Assembly (NCBI RefSeq): GCF_028372415.1
Contig: NC_092872.1
Coordinates: forward strand, 512,554,224-512,618,223
Direction: 5' to 3'
DNA from: Notamacropus eugenii
Taxonomy: Eukaryota > Chordata > Mammalia > Diprotodontia > Macropodidae
Length of the DNA: 64,000 nt
Shown here: positions 36,601-43,674 of the stretch, in pieces
How positions within the stretch are numbered: position 1 is the stretch's first letter
Layout of the letters: each line of letters starts with the position of its first letter
Notes under the pieces: generated by a model
The model's database searches: none
What the model saw: the letters and a program-made list of their open reading frames with translations, nothing else
What the model was told of the DNA's origin: nothing
Position numbers and translations under genes: made by a program

Positions 36601-37168
36601 TACCCCCACCCAATCTCTCCAGCTACCCAAAGAGAACTTGCCATACACCCTAAGGATGCGTCCCCACCCACTCCCCAGACCCCCAGGGCGTCAAGGAGAG
36701 ACAGCCAGGTACCGCCACTGCACATGCGCCCCAGGCTCTACCCCTCCGAGTGAGGCTGCCCCTCCCCACGGGGCCGGGCCGGGTCCTCAGGGGGCCCCAG
36801 TCCAGGGACGAAGAGGAAAAGGGGAACCAAAAGACTTCTCCGGCCCCTGATTATGTCCCTCGGCACTTCCAGACGCGCAGCCCCACAATGGCCCGAGGAT
36901 GAGCCCCGGCCTCATGCCTAAGGTCCCCCCAAGCCCCACGGGAGTGGGGAGAAGGTAATAAGGCCGCTCCGGCCGCGGGCCCCTCGAACCGAGGGCCACA
37001 TCTAGTAAGCAGACGCTCCCCAGGAGCTCAGACCCTCCGCGTGCCCCTCGCCGGCTTCATCCCCTCACAGTCCCAAGATCCTGGGCCATCCGAGGCACCG
37101 ACGCCCCGGCCCAAAGCCCCAGACCCCCGGAGCGCCCCACTCACCGCCTTCTTCATGGTGGCGGCCAT
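15510..37168 (-). CDS. PFDN4: PFDN4, prefoldin subunit 4 (whole coding span, four exons)
   Basis: Coding exons are 37145-37168, 16447-16554, 15984-16124 and 15510-15641, joined to an intact 134-codon frame. The product begins MAATMKKA, ends EADDS and matches the human protein, recalled from memory, along its length. Prefoldin is a cytosolic jellyfish-shaped hexamer that passes nascent actin and tubulin to the chaperonin CCT/TRiC; PFDN4 is one of the beta-type subunits. Residues about 15-55 form the first coiled-coil helix, 65-79 ([15 protein letters not shown]) the beta hairpin, and about 85-125 the return helix. All three introns are phase 0 with GT-AG ends. Intron 1 is 20,590 bp; introns 2 and 3 are 322 and 342 bp. 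The intact frame across small spliced exons rules out a processed copy. The start codon lies in a CpG island. Identification is secure. Confidence 0.97.
15984..16124 (-). CDS. PFDN4: PFDN4 coding exon 3
   Basis: Forty-seven codons from [12 protein letters not shown] to MLEEAK (residues 45-91): the end of helix 1, the beta hairpin [15 protein letters not shown], and the start of helix 2. The acceptor is GGATTTATAG and the donor GTATTT. The acidic stretch before the hairpin reads VMMMDEDS, whereas the human protein as I remember it has IMLADDDC; this is the most diverged part of the protein. Confidence 0.97.
16447..16554 (-). CDS. PFDN4: PFDN4 coding exon 2
   Basis: Thirty-six codons from [13 protein letters not shown] to EEIDVKK (residues 9-44), carrying most of the first coiled-coil helix. 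The acceptor is TTTTTCAG and the donor is GTATTA. One conservative difference from the remembered human protein is D for E in EEIDVKK. Confidence 0.97.
16680..19350 (-). mobile_element. Long L2/CR1-clade LINE in PFDN4 intron 1
   Basis: Inverted L2 over about 2.6 kb, in the same orientation as PFDN4. Recognisable blocks are CTGCTTTCAAGCTTACATCC (near the inverted 3' end), GTAAAGTGACATGGTCAGGC, GAAGTTATTGCAAAAGACCA, GGACATGCTGAGCTTGAGAT, and the 'gtggtcagcagtttcaaaaa' region. No long ORF survives. It starts about 125 bp from exon 2. Confidence 0.75.
19520..19738 (+). mobile_element. MIR/THER-like SINE
   Basis: Core text 'gacctttggcaaatctctga', then a GGTCTAAATCTATGATTCTC tail. Confidence 0.6.
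19795..20095 (+). mobile_element. L2 3' end
   Basis: AGTCAAATTGGCCTACTCAA ... TAGGTACTTAATAAATTCTT with the L2 tail order. 5' truncated. Confidence 0.7.
20100..20990. other. Unassigned intronic sequence
   Basis: No gene or confident repeat. It lies between an L2 tail and the minus-strand L1. Confidence 0.4.
22927..23133. mobile_element. hAT-type MITE with 8-bp target duplication
   Basis: The 207-bp element lies inside the L1 ORF2 remnant. It is flanked on both sides by TTTTGGAT (22919-22926 and 23134-23141), the 8-bp duplication characteristic of hAT transposition. Terminal inverted repeats read CAAGCCTGCACAAC at one end and CAGACCTGTACAAC from the other. It is non-coding, and a relative sits at 1-181. 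Confidence 0.85.
24838..25095 (+). mobile_element. L2 tail inserted in L1
   Basis: CCATTAAACTGTAAGCTCCT, GGTGTTTAATAAATACTAAT and a TCAATTGATTGAA end. L1 text resumes on both sides. Confidence 0.75.
25700..26406 (+). mobile_element. Probable L2-type LINE, left part
   Basis: A pyrimidine-rich region with L2 style, cut off at 26407 by the HAL1 insertion. The better-defined right part lies at 29183-30370. The left boundary is uncertain. Confidence 0.45.
26419..29170 (-). mobile_element. HAL1 (ORF2-less L1) in PFDN4 intron 1
   Basis: On the minus strand it begins with GGAGGGCAGAGCCAAGATGG (at 29170), runs through a 5' region and a degraded ORF1 (about 28240-27190), and goes straight into the G-rich HAL1 3' region without any ORF2. 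Imperfect target duplications TCATGTACATTT (26407-26418) and TCATGTACTTTT (29171-29182) flank it. Same structure as the three plus-strand HAL1 copies. Confidence 0.8.
27190..28240 (-). pseudogene. HAL1 ORF1 remnant
   Basis: Minus-strand text parallels the intact ORF1 at 43675-44763: coiled-coil region near 27780-28080 and the C-terminal block near 27190-27370, with a large part of the RRM region missing or decayed. No continuous frame remains. Confidence 0.7.
29183..30370 (+). mobile_element. L2/CR1-clade LINE, right part
   Basis: AGTGAGCCAATTCAACTTTA, CTTTGACTATTGCTATAGTT, CTCACCATTAATAAATTCCA, and the 3' tail near CAATGCCTGGCTCATACTAA. Open frames of 85 codons near 29359-29875 are not intact L2 protein. 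Confidence 0.8.
30371..30789. other. Unassigned intronic sequence
   Basis: AT-rich, with no gene or clear repeat. Confidence 0.4.
30790..31600 (-). mobile_element. L2-type LINE fragment
   Basis: Inverted L2: AAGCCTTGAAGGAAACTGGA, GGAGTAATATGGTCAGAATT, CAAGTGGAGATGTCCCACAG. Aligns with the long copy at 16680-19350. Confidence 0.75.
31870..32210 (-). mobile_element. L2-type LINE 3' end
   Basis: Inverted tail ACTAAGTGCCTACTGTGCAA, GGCACTGTGATAAATGGAAT, then GCTGAGACCTGAAAGAAATC. 5' truncated. Confidence 0.75.
32240..32495 (-). mobile_element. MAR1/WSINE-type SINE
   Basis: Inverted full-length copy: TTTGAGGTTTTCTTGGCAAA, GTGACTTGCCCAGTCACTCA, CTCTATCCACTGCAGCACCT. Confidence 0.85.
32510..32700 (-). 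mobile_element. THER1/MIR SINE
   Basis: Inverted core SINE with TTTTTATAGATGAGGTAAGT and CTAGGTCTTCCTGTGCAGAA. Confidence 0.7.
33010..34914 (+). mobile_element. L2/CR1-clade LINE with endonuclease and RT remnants
   Basis: Endonuclease-domain signatures are readable in order: AITETWLP near 33360-33385, the GDFN motif near 33611-33625, and FDHN near 33797-33810. RT-region text follows (ATGAGAACTTTGCCTCATAT, GGCTAAACTGCTCGAAAAGA near 34640). A short MIR-like insertion lies at about 33215-33305. Frames are broken; the longest open piece, at 34348-34698, is not full RT. Confidence 0.8.
34915..35045 (+). mobile_element. MIR/THER SINE inserted in L2
   Basis: GTGTGACCTAGGGAGGTTAA, CTCATCTGTAAAATGAGGGG, and a GACTTATGATTCC tail. 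L2 text continues on both sides. Confidence 0.65.
35046..35570 (+). mobile_element. L2-type LINE, 3' continuation
   Basis: CTGACCATGCCATTCCCCTA, CCCAGGATAAAATATAAATT-type text, then AGGAGCTTAATAAGTGCTTG and GTTGACTGATACATC at the tail. Confidence 0.75.
35827..35880. repeat. (CT)n and (TA/CA)n microsatellite
   Basis: (CT)n at about 35827-35858, then TATACATA repeats. It produces Ser/Leu-rich and Glu/Arg-rich frames on opposite strands, which are not genes. Confidence 0.9.
35990..36535 (+). mobile_element. Two to three MIR-type SINE fragments
   Basis: One at about 35990-36130 (CTCAGTTTTCTTGTCTGTGA), one at about 36165-36400 (CTCAGTTTCCTCATCTGTAA, GTTAAGCACTTTGTAAACCT), and a tail-like piece to 36535. 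They abut the CpG island on the intron side. Confidence 0.65.
37145..37168 (-). CDS. PFDN4: PFDN4 coding exon 1
   Basis: Eight codons, MAATMKKA, followed directly by the donor GTGAGT. The initiator sits in CAAGATGGCCGCC, close to the TISU/YY1 element. A second in-frame ATG at codon 5 has a full Kozak context (GCCACCATGA). The first ATG is chosen because the MAAT leader is the one recalled for the human protein. The 5' UTR lies in the CpG island at higher coordinates; its cap site is not visible. Confidence 0.95.
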
Positions 37169-37172
37169 CTTG
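37160..37172 (-). promoter_or_regulatory. TISU/YY1-like element over the PFDN4 start codon
   Basis: The start context CAAGATGGCCGC differs at one position from the TISU consensus SAASATGGCGGC, which also embeds a YY1 core (AAGATGGC). TISU elements direct initiation on mRNAs with very short 5' leaders. If it works here, the cap site should lie only about 5-30 bases upstream. Confidence 0.55.
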
Positions 37173-37649
37173 GGACTGGACCATCTCAGGGCGGGAGGGG
37201 TGGCACAAGTCAGCCCAGCCCCCCTGCAGTCACCTCTCGACTTCTTTCTGTGGGAGATTGCCACGCCCGAAAGAGAAATTTCTCGGCTCTCTTCTCTCTG
37301 CTCTACTATGCCTGATTTTTAGCATGTGGCAGCCGAGAGAGAAGGTGTAAACAAGAAAGCACTTGGTATCTTCCTCTTAAAGGCACAGCCACCCTCGTCC
37401 TCCATCCTTTACTGAAAAGGGGTGTGGCGGGGAGGTTGCAGTCTGCTCCAGCAGCGCTGAGAGGAGGCGGAGGGGACCAGACAGAGCTGCCCAATGGGAG
37501 GAAGGAGGGTTGTGACGTGCGGGTGGAACCCTCCTTAGACGACCTTAGCCCTGCTTCCCAGGCACTGCGTCTGGCCATTGTGGCCGCTTAACAAATGCTG
37601 CTTGAGCCCCTGACAGTTCCATGCGAGCAGTTAAAGCTTAAGAGGTTCC

Positions 37650-38274
37650 TGAGAATTGCTACTGTCCTGGTCAGCGCTTTCGTTCAGGCTCTCACCACCT
37701 GTCATCCGGACTACTGCAATCATCTCTTAAGAGCCAAGGAATGCTTGCCTCGAGTCTCTCGAGTTCATCCACAATGCAAACAAAGGGATTTTCCTCAAGC
37801 ACAGTTCTATAACAATAGGACACGCCCGCTCAATAAACTCAGTGGCTCCCTATTGCCATGTCTAAAATAAAATGTAAACTTCTCTGTCATTTAAAGCCCT
37901 TCACAGTCTGGCTTGAATCTAGCCTTGCAGTCCTGTTACACATCACTCTTCCTTAACTAATCTACAATCCAGTCAAACTGGCCCATTTGTTGTTTTTTCC
38001 ACACGGGACAATCTGTCTTCTGAGCCTCTGCATAGTCTATTCCCTTCAGGAATGTACTCCCTCCTCATTTTTTCTTTTTTGAATCTTAATTTTCCTTAAA
38101 AGCTTAAATCAAACACTGTCTTCCTCCTCTATGAGTCATTTTCTTTATGAGATGTACCTGCCTGTCTCCCCAGATGCTAGTGCCTCCCCTCTAAATTTAC
38201 TTGTGTTTATTTTGTAAATATTTGTATAGATATAGATAGATAGATATAACATATATGTTGTATATGTGTACATG
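37650..38274 (+). mobile_element. L2/CR1-clade LINE 3' portion, left of LTR
   Basis: CCACCTGTCATCCGGACTAC, CAATAAACTCAGTGGCTCCC, and TTAAAGCCCTTCACAGTCTG are standard L2 blocks. It is split by the LTR at 38275 and resumes at 38819. Confidence 0.8.
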
Positions 38275-38818
38275 TGTCATATTAATGGGACTTGAAGATC
38301 TTCCCCACCTATTAAGGTAAGCTTGCTTAGAGGAAGGAAGGCAGGCTTTCACACTTTTTGCTAATTTCTAATTAGCAAGGTCAGGAGGATTGTGATGCCT
38401 TCTGGCTCTGCGAAGTGTATATATACTCTGAGTTGGTATTTTGCTTTAGGGCGTTGCTTATGAGAAGGACCTTGCGATTCCCTGGTCGAGCCTCTGAGCA
38501 ACCCGATGTTCAGACTCCTGACTGCTCAAATGTAAAGGCTCTCTCCATCCAGGGATATATATGTAAAGTGTATAGCAATATTGTTTTGATTCAGGCAGTA
38601 GAGCCCTGTCTGTTGATCTTTGTCTGCTTATGTTTTCTCTGCATTTTCTCTTGTTTGTGTTTTCTCTGAAGTTCAGGGTGCTGACTTTTCCACTGAACTA
38701 GTGAGTGTAATTAAAAAAAGATTGTTGACCCCTTAAACAGCTGTCTTTCCTACTAATGAAGCTACAAGAACCTGTGGTAGCAGGTTATCTTGGGTATGCT
38801 AGAGTGTTTGCAGTTGCA
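38275..38818 (+). mobile_element. Probable solo LTR of an endogenous retrovirus (fossil)
   Basis: The 544-bp block begins TGTCATATTAATGG and ends GTTGCA, interrupts an L2 copy, and has near-identical flanks ACATG and ACATA. A TATA-like GTATATATACTC lies near 38417. No internal retroviral genes are present, so it looks like an LTR left by recombination. Family not assigned; moderately old. Confidence 0.5.
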
Positions 38819-38925
38819 ACATATTGTCCTTCCTTATAAAATATATACTCCTTGAAGGAAGTAAATATTGTATTTTTGCTTTTGTTTTGCCAACACCAGC
38901 TTAGTTGCTATGAGGGTTGTTCTTT
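38819..38925 (+). mobile_element. L2 tail, right of LTR
   Basis: ATATACTCCTTGAAGGAAGT and TTTTGCTTTTGTTTTGCCAA continue the L2 order left at 38274. Confidence 0.6.
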
Positions 38926-38934
38926 GAAAATTTA

Positions 38935-39645
38935 AGAATGTTACTTTTTATTTTTTTAGTTTATTTTATTTTTTTAAACTTATTCATTTTTAGTTTTCAA
39001 CATTCACTTCTACAAATTTTAAATATTCTCCTTCTTGCTACCTTTCTCCCTCCTCAAGACAACATGGAATCTGATATAGGCTCTATGTATACATTCTCAT
39101 CCAATATATTTCCACATTAGTCATGTTGTATAGAAGAATTAGAACCACTGGGAGGAACCATGAGAAAGAAAAACAAAAATAAAAAAAGAGACCAAATAGT
39201 ATGTTTCAATCTGCACCCAGAATCCATATTTCCTTGTCTAGATGTGGATGGCATTTTCCATCATGAGTTTTTTGGAGTTGTTTTAGGTCATTGCATTGCT
39301 GAAAAGATCCAAGTTTTTCCTATAGTCATCACACAATGTGGCTGTCATTACGTACAATGTTCTCCTGGTTCTGCTCATTTCACTCAGCATCAGTTCATAT
39401 AGTCTTTCTAGGTTTTTCTGAAGTCTGCCTGCTCATCCTTTCTTATAGCACAATAATATTCCATTACATTTATATACCACAACTTGTTCAGTCAATCCCC
39501 AATTGATGGGCATCCCCTCAATTTCCAGTTCTTGACCACCACAGAAAGAGCTGCTATAAATATTTTTGTACGTGGGGGTCCCTTGCCCATTTTTAAGATC
39601 TCTTTGGAATACAGCCCTAGAAGTGGTATTGTTGGGTCAAAAGAA
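38935..39645 (-). mobile_element. L1 3' end, 5' truncated
   Basis: The inverted marsupial L1 3' region: CTTATAGCACAATAATATTC, CCCCAATTGATGGGCATCCC, GAAAGAGCTGCTATAAATAT. It aligns well with the 3' end of the L1 at 20995 and, inverted, with 51770-52160. Little decayed. Confidence 0.85.
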
Positions 39646-40040
39646 CAACATTATTGTTGTTCTCATAATACTCATAACTTCAAAGTAAGTGTAATGAAAG
39701 TAACCTAAAATATAGAGGCCAACCGGAAGAAACCAAAGCCATAGAGGGAAAGGATAAAACAGATATCAACCCTGTACTATCTGCTCCTAGAGTGATCCCA
39801 AAGATTATTTCAATGAGTCCTGGGATTAGCCTGCAACCCCCAAATTATGCTAAGTTGCAATCTAATCACTTGGGATACATACAACTGGAGTGACCTTGTC
39901 CAAATTAGTCAACTCTCTCAGAGTTGGTTTCCCCCTCTGTCACTGAAATTTGTTTGTTATGACCAACATGTTTTTGCAAGGCTTAAGAAGCTCTGTAAGC
40001 ATGAACTGCTATTATTGAATGGACACACTATTCATTTGGG
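39646..40040. other. Old MIR-like piece and unassigned sequence
   Basis: About 39840-40020 resembles a MIR (GTTGGTTTCCCCCTCTGTCA). No gene. Confidence 0.4.
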
Positions 40041-40044
40041 ATCT

Positions 40045-40265
40045 ACTTATCTCAGTCACTGAGGCAGTACAATGAACAAAGTGCTCAACTTGGAGTCAGA
40101 AAGAAAATCCTGCCTCAGAAAGTTATTAGCTGTGTGACCCCAAGCAATCCTCATAACCCTCAATCTATCTCAGTCTTCTCATCTGTAAAATGGGGATAAT
40201 AATAACCTACCTCATAGGTAGGTGAAGATAAAATGAGATATTTGTAAAGTGCCAATAAAATAACA
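40045..40265 (+). mobile_element. MIR-type SINE
   Basis: TCATCTGTAAAATGGGGATA and ACCTACCTCATAGGTAGGTG with a leading tRNA-like part. Near complete. Confidence 0.7.
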
Positions 40266-40284
40266 ATTCCATTCCCTGTCTCTA

Positions 40285-40620
40285 TGACACATACAAACAT
40301 TTATTAGGTATATGCTATGTATATATAACTGTTCTAGGTTTTGGGAGAGATACCAAGAAAGATAAAGCAAGGTTCCCCCTCCTCAAGAAGTATAAACTGA
40401 GGATTAAGTGATTTTGATGGTGTGTGCCCTCCTTCTACATATGCAGATTACAAGGAGCTGAACCTACATAGAAAATTAAATGAACTGTGGTGGCAAATAA
40501 AAAGAATAAGAATCACTACCATTTATATAGAGCCTTAAGGTTTGAAAAATGCTTTACAAATATTGTCCTTTTTCATCCTCACAATAACCTTAAAACTTTA
40601 TTAGAGGGAGGGAGCTAATA
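40285..40620 (-). mobile_element. L2-tail-like and THER1-like fragments
   Basis: About 40290-40440 has an inverted L2-tail look (ACAAACATTTATTAGGTATA). About 40500-40610 is an inverted SINE piece (GAAAAATGCTTTACAAATAT). Confidence 0.5.
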
Positions 40621-40738
40621 GAGAAAAGAGAATTGAATCTGTGACTAGGAAACTCTTGGGTGAGGAAACTGTCTAGTGATAATGCAAGGTAGCACTTTTA
40701 CTGTAACTAGCTAATAATAATACTAAATTATATATAAC

Positions 40739-40742
<4 letters not shown>

Positions 40743-40771
<29 letters not shown>
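40743..40771. repeat. (TA)n microsatellite
   Basis: Uninterrupted TA dinucleotides. Confidence 0.95.
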
Positions 40772-40773
<2 letters not shown>

Positions 40774-41084
40774 AATTATATACTAAGAAGCTAGTGGCAA
40801 ATTCTTTGTTAACAAGCCTTTCCAGACTTATTGAAGCTAGTTCTTGGACATCTATAAGTATAAGTCCTACAAAGCATTTCTTCCTTACTAGGACCTGCCA
40901 GAAATTGAGATTTTCAAAACAGCTTTGAGTAACCAGATTCACCCCCACATCACACTGACATACCAGAATAGGACTTGAGTGAAGAAAAAGACATGTACAC
41001 AGATAGACAGAATAAATTGTGTAATGCTTTAATTATTTCTTATCTAGTTAGGATCCTACATTTAGTCTGCTTCAGAAAATTCTG

Positions 41085-41510
41085 GCTGTTGTCCTTCATT
41101 CTTGAAGAGGACCAAAGTTACATCTCTATGTTAGAATCAAGTTACAGTGTGTCTAACTGTGGCTGATGAAATCAATATGAGCTCAGAATGCTCTACCACA
41201 GGTCAGGCACAAATAGTCCATGTGAACATTGGGGATGGATTCTATAAACTTGCACACCTTGCATTTCTTTTGGCTACTTCAGTTCTTCTTTGTTCATAGA
41301 GCACAGCACCTTCTCTGATGTGGGCATGCCATGCTAGGAGGTTCTATGCCAGTGTCTCCCTTGTTACACAATCAATTCTAAAGTTCTTAAGAGAGCCCTG
41401 AGAGTCTCCTCGTATCACTTCTCGCCACCATGTGAATGCTGGCCTCATGTGAGTTCTCCATAAGAGAGTCTTTGGGCAATTGGATATTTGGCATTCAAAT
41501 AATGTCAATA
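41085..41510 (-). mobile_element. RTE-clade LINE, C-terminal ORF fragment
   Basis: On the minus strand, 41344-41544 encodes text such as SLKNFRIDCVTRETLA, which resembles the C-terminal region of RTE-type proteins. The sense 3' end reads TTTGGTCCTCTTCAAGAATG then AAGGACAAC. It is the only RTE piece seen here and a plausible partner of the SINE at 8687-8995. Frame broken. Confidence 0.65.
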
Positions 41511-41549
41511 CTAAAAGTGGCTTAGAATATGTTAATCTGCTCAAAGGAC

Positions 41550-41551
<2 letters not shown>

Positions 41552-41622
<71 letters not shown>
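41552..41622. repeat. Long perfect (TA)n tract, 71 bp
   Basis: Uninterrupted alternating TA, the longest simple repeat in the window; likely length-variable and able to extrude cruciforms. Confidence 0.97.
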
Positions 41623-41625
<3 letters not shown>

Positions 41626-41705
41626 CATTTGAGTTAATGAAAAAGGAACTGGTATATATTTATCCAGTCCTTAGAATCTCAAATCTTAGGGCTAGAAACA
41701 ACATC

Positions 41706-42247
41706 AAAAGATTATACAGACTAACACATCACCTACTCACCTTTCAGGCAAATAAAGCGCTATTTTAGCCATTTTATATCTGAGAGTAATTAAGCTCCAA
41801 GTCTGGCTAAATGCGACTTAAATTCATGTCTCTTCTTTCCCCCAATACATAATTCTTTCCACTACATCTTGTTCATATCCTATCCATTCTCACCTTTGAG
41901 ACTGCAAACTTCTTTGATGAGCTCTTATTCTCTCATCTCCTCTCTTAGCTTCTTCCTCCTAAAGTTTAAGAGATAGATAAGAGAGATGAGAGAAAGAAGA
42001 TTAGTTACAAGCTAATTCAAAGTAAAAACTATCCAAATGCAAAATATGCCACCATGAGATGACTTTGGCAGGCATATTCTGGGTGGTACAAAAGAATATG
42101 GCTACTGTAATGAAGTATGACCAAGCAAAAAACTAAAATACAATATTGCATGTAGAACGCTAGCATGATTTTTGAATGTATTAACATGAAATAAGCATTA
42201 AGTAATCCTCCTACTAATTGGCATTAGTGAAGCCTATCTCAGCTACA
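41706..42247 (+). repeat. Copy 1 of a 545-bp duplicated segment
   Basis: Aligns with 57834-58379 in the same orientation, about nine of ten bases by eye with several small indels. Shared landmarks are CATTTTATATCTGAGAGTAA, GAGACTGCAAACTTCTTTGA, CAAATGCAAAATATGCCACC and TGAGATGACTTTGGCAGGCA. No coding frame. Whether it is an uncatalogued repeat or a local duplication is open. Confidence 0.85.
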
Positions 42248-42249
42248 AT

Positions 42250-42810
42250 TTTCATTTGGATTGTACAGAAATCAGAGAGTACACAGAGGAAAACAGTTCA
42301 AAAAAAAAGATTTTGTAATTCAGATTATTTAAGATGGAGAAAAGTTGAAAGGTTTACTCAGGGTTATTAGCATTGGAATAACAAGCAGCTATATAACACA
42401 AATATCCTTCTGTTATTGGTATATGGCTGCAAGTCATGGAACACTAAAACCATGACCTCAAAATAATTACCATTTCAGATGACCCAAAGAGCTATGGGAA
42501 GAAACATGATGAGTTATTAAAGTAAGCCATAGCATAGATGACTTGAATGTTAGATATGGCATAAAAGACAATTTCAAAAGTATCATCTCTGGAAGAATCA
42601 TATGGCAAAGTGAAGAATTACAGATAGAACTCATAAATCCTACACAGAAATAAAATTCACAGAGGAAATACTCCAGTACATTGAGTAAATCCACTGTAGA
42701 GGATTTATGGAAATATATGGATAAAAGTAGAACAAAATGAGACAGCTTGGAGGAGCTACAGTTTCTACTACCTATTTCTATTCTATTCTACTACCTACTA
42801 TTCTTCTACT
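42250..42810. other. Unassigned sequence before the HAL1
   Basis: No gene. A short pyrimidine-rich patch of CTACTA/TTCTA repeats lies just before the HAL1 target duplication. Confidence 0.45.
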
Positions 42811-42823
42811 AAGAATATTCTGG

Positions 42824-43674
42824 GAGGTGGAGCCAAGATGGCGAAGTAGAAAGACGCACATACACACAGCTCCGAGCCCACAAACCACAGAGTGGCTAGA
42901 GGGGACCAAGCCAGGGCGAATTCTGCACCCAGAGACCACAGAGTATTGGAGCAAGGGAGATTTCTGCTCCGGAGAGACCTGCAAACCTCTCGCGGGGGGT
43001 CCTTCGCGCCGTGGACTGGGCGCTGGGACGGGGAGCAGAGTGCAGTCCCGCCATGGCCACGACACCAAGGGGAAGAGATCCGAGAGGGCTACGGGGATGG
43101 GATCTCCAGCAGCCACGCGGGTCCCCCCACCCACAGAGGGACCTGCAAACCTCTCGCAAAAGGTCCGTCGCGCTGCAGACGCGGTGCCCAGCCTGGACCT
43201 GCGGCGGCAGCGGCGGCCGTGGCTCCGAGAGACATGGATCTGGGAGGGCTCCAGTGACGGGATCTTCAGTGGCAGCACAAGCCCCCCCACCAACAGGTGA
43301 CTGACGGGGGTAGGTGAGAGAGTCTCTTTGGCGGGTTGAGAGGGGAGTGGGGTGCTCCCATGGCTCGAGCCCCCCCAGGAGATGGAAGCTGAGAGGCGGC
43401 TGCAGACAGGGGCTCCCCAAATGGGCGGGAGCCTGGATCCATTGTGGAAGGTCTATGCATAAACCCCCTGAGGGAACTGAGCCAGAGAGGCGGCCCTGCC
43501 CATGACCTCAGCACCTGAACTTAATTTAACACTGAATAGCAGCCCTGCCCCCGCCAAAAACTCTAAGGCGGGAAGCAGCATTTGAATCTCAGTCCTGAAA
43601 CGCTGGCTGGGAGGACCAGGAGGCGAGGTGGGTGTGAGGAGAACATTCAGAGGTCAGGCCACTGGTTGGAAAAA
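42824..43674 (+). promoter_or_regulatory. HAL1 5' UTR / internal promoter region
   Basis: GC- and CpG-rich leader of about 850 bp, the densest CpG region outside the PFDN4 island. It opens with CCAAGATGGCG, a YY1-type motif like that of other L1 promoters. Overlapping frames of 82-187 codons on both strands come from its high GC content. Confidence 0.65.

Larger units (their letters stand above)
36600..37610 (-). promoter_or_regulatory. CpG-island promoter of PFDN4
   Basis: GC and CpG content rise sharply against an AT-rich background and enclose exon 1. The part upstream of the ATG contains, read on the minus strand, a GGGCGTGGC Sp1/KLF-like box near 37262-37270, a CCCATTGG inverted CCAAT-type box near 37491-37498, and a CRE-like TGACGTG at about 37513 on the plus strand. 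No TATA box stands near the gene start, as expected for a housekeeping promoter. The part from 36600 to 37144 lies within intron 1. Transcription in both directions is possible but not shown. Confidence 0.8.

Noticed and set aside
36638-37578. Frames of 70-93 codons on both strands around the PFDN4 promoter
   Set aside because: They cross the exon 1 splice site or lie in the CpG island; only the eight codons of exon 1 are supported as coding.
42737-43514. Overlapping frames of 82-187 codons on both strands
   Set aside because: They are by-products of the GC-rich HAL1 leader; the Arg/Pro/Gly-rich translations do not resemble any protein I know, and the equivalent leader at 55701-56388 does not keep the same frames.
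43582-43674. 31-codon upstream extension of HAL1 ORF1
   Set aside because: The related copy at 56389 starts at MPRK, and the extension shows no conserved protein text, so the shorter start is preferred.
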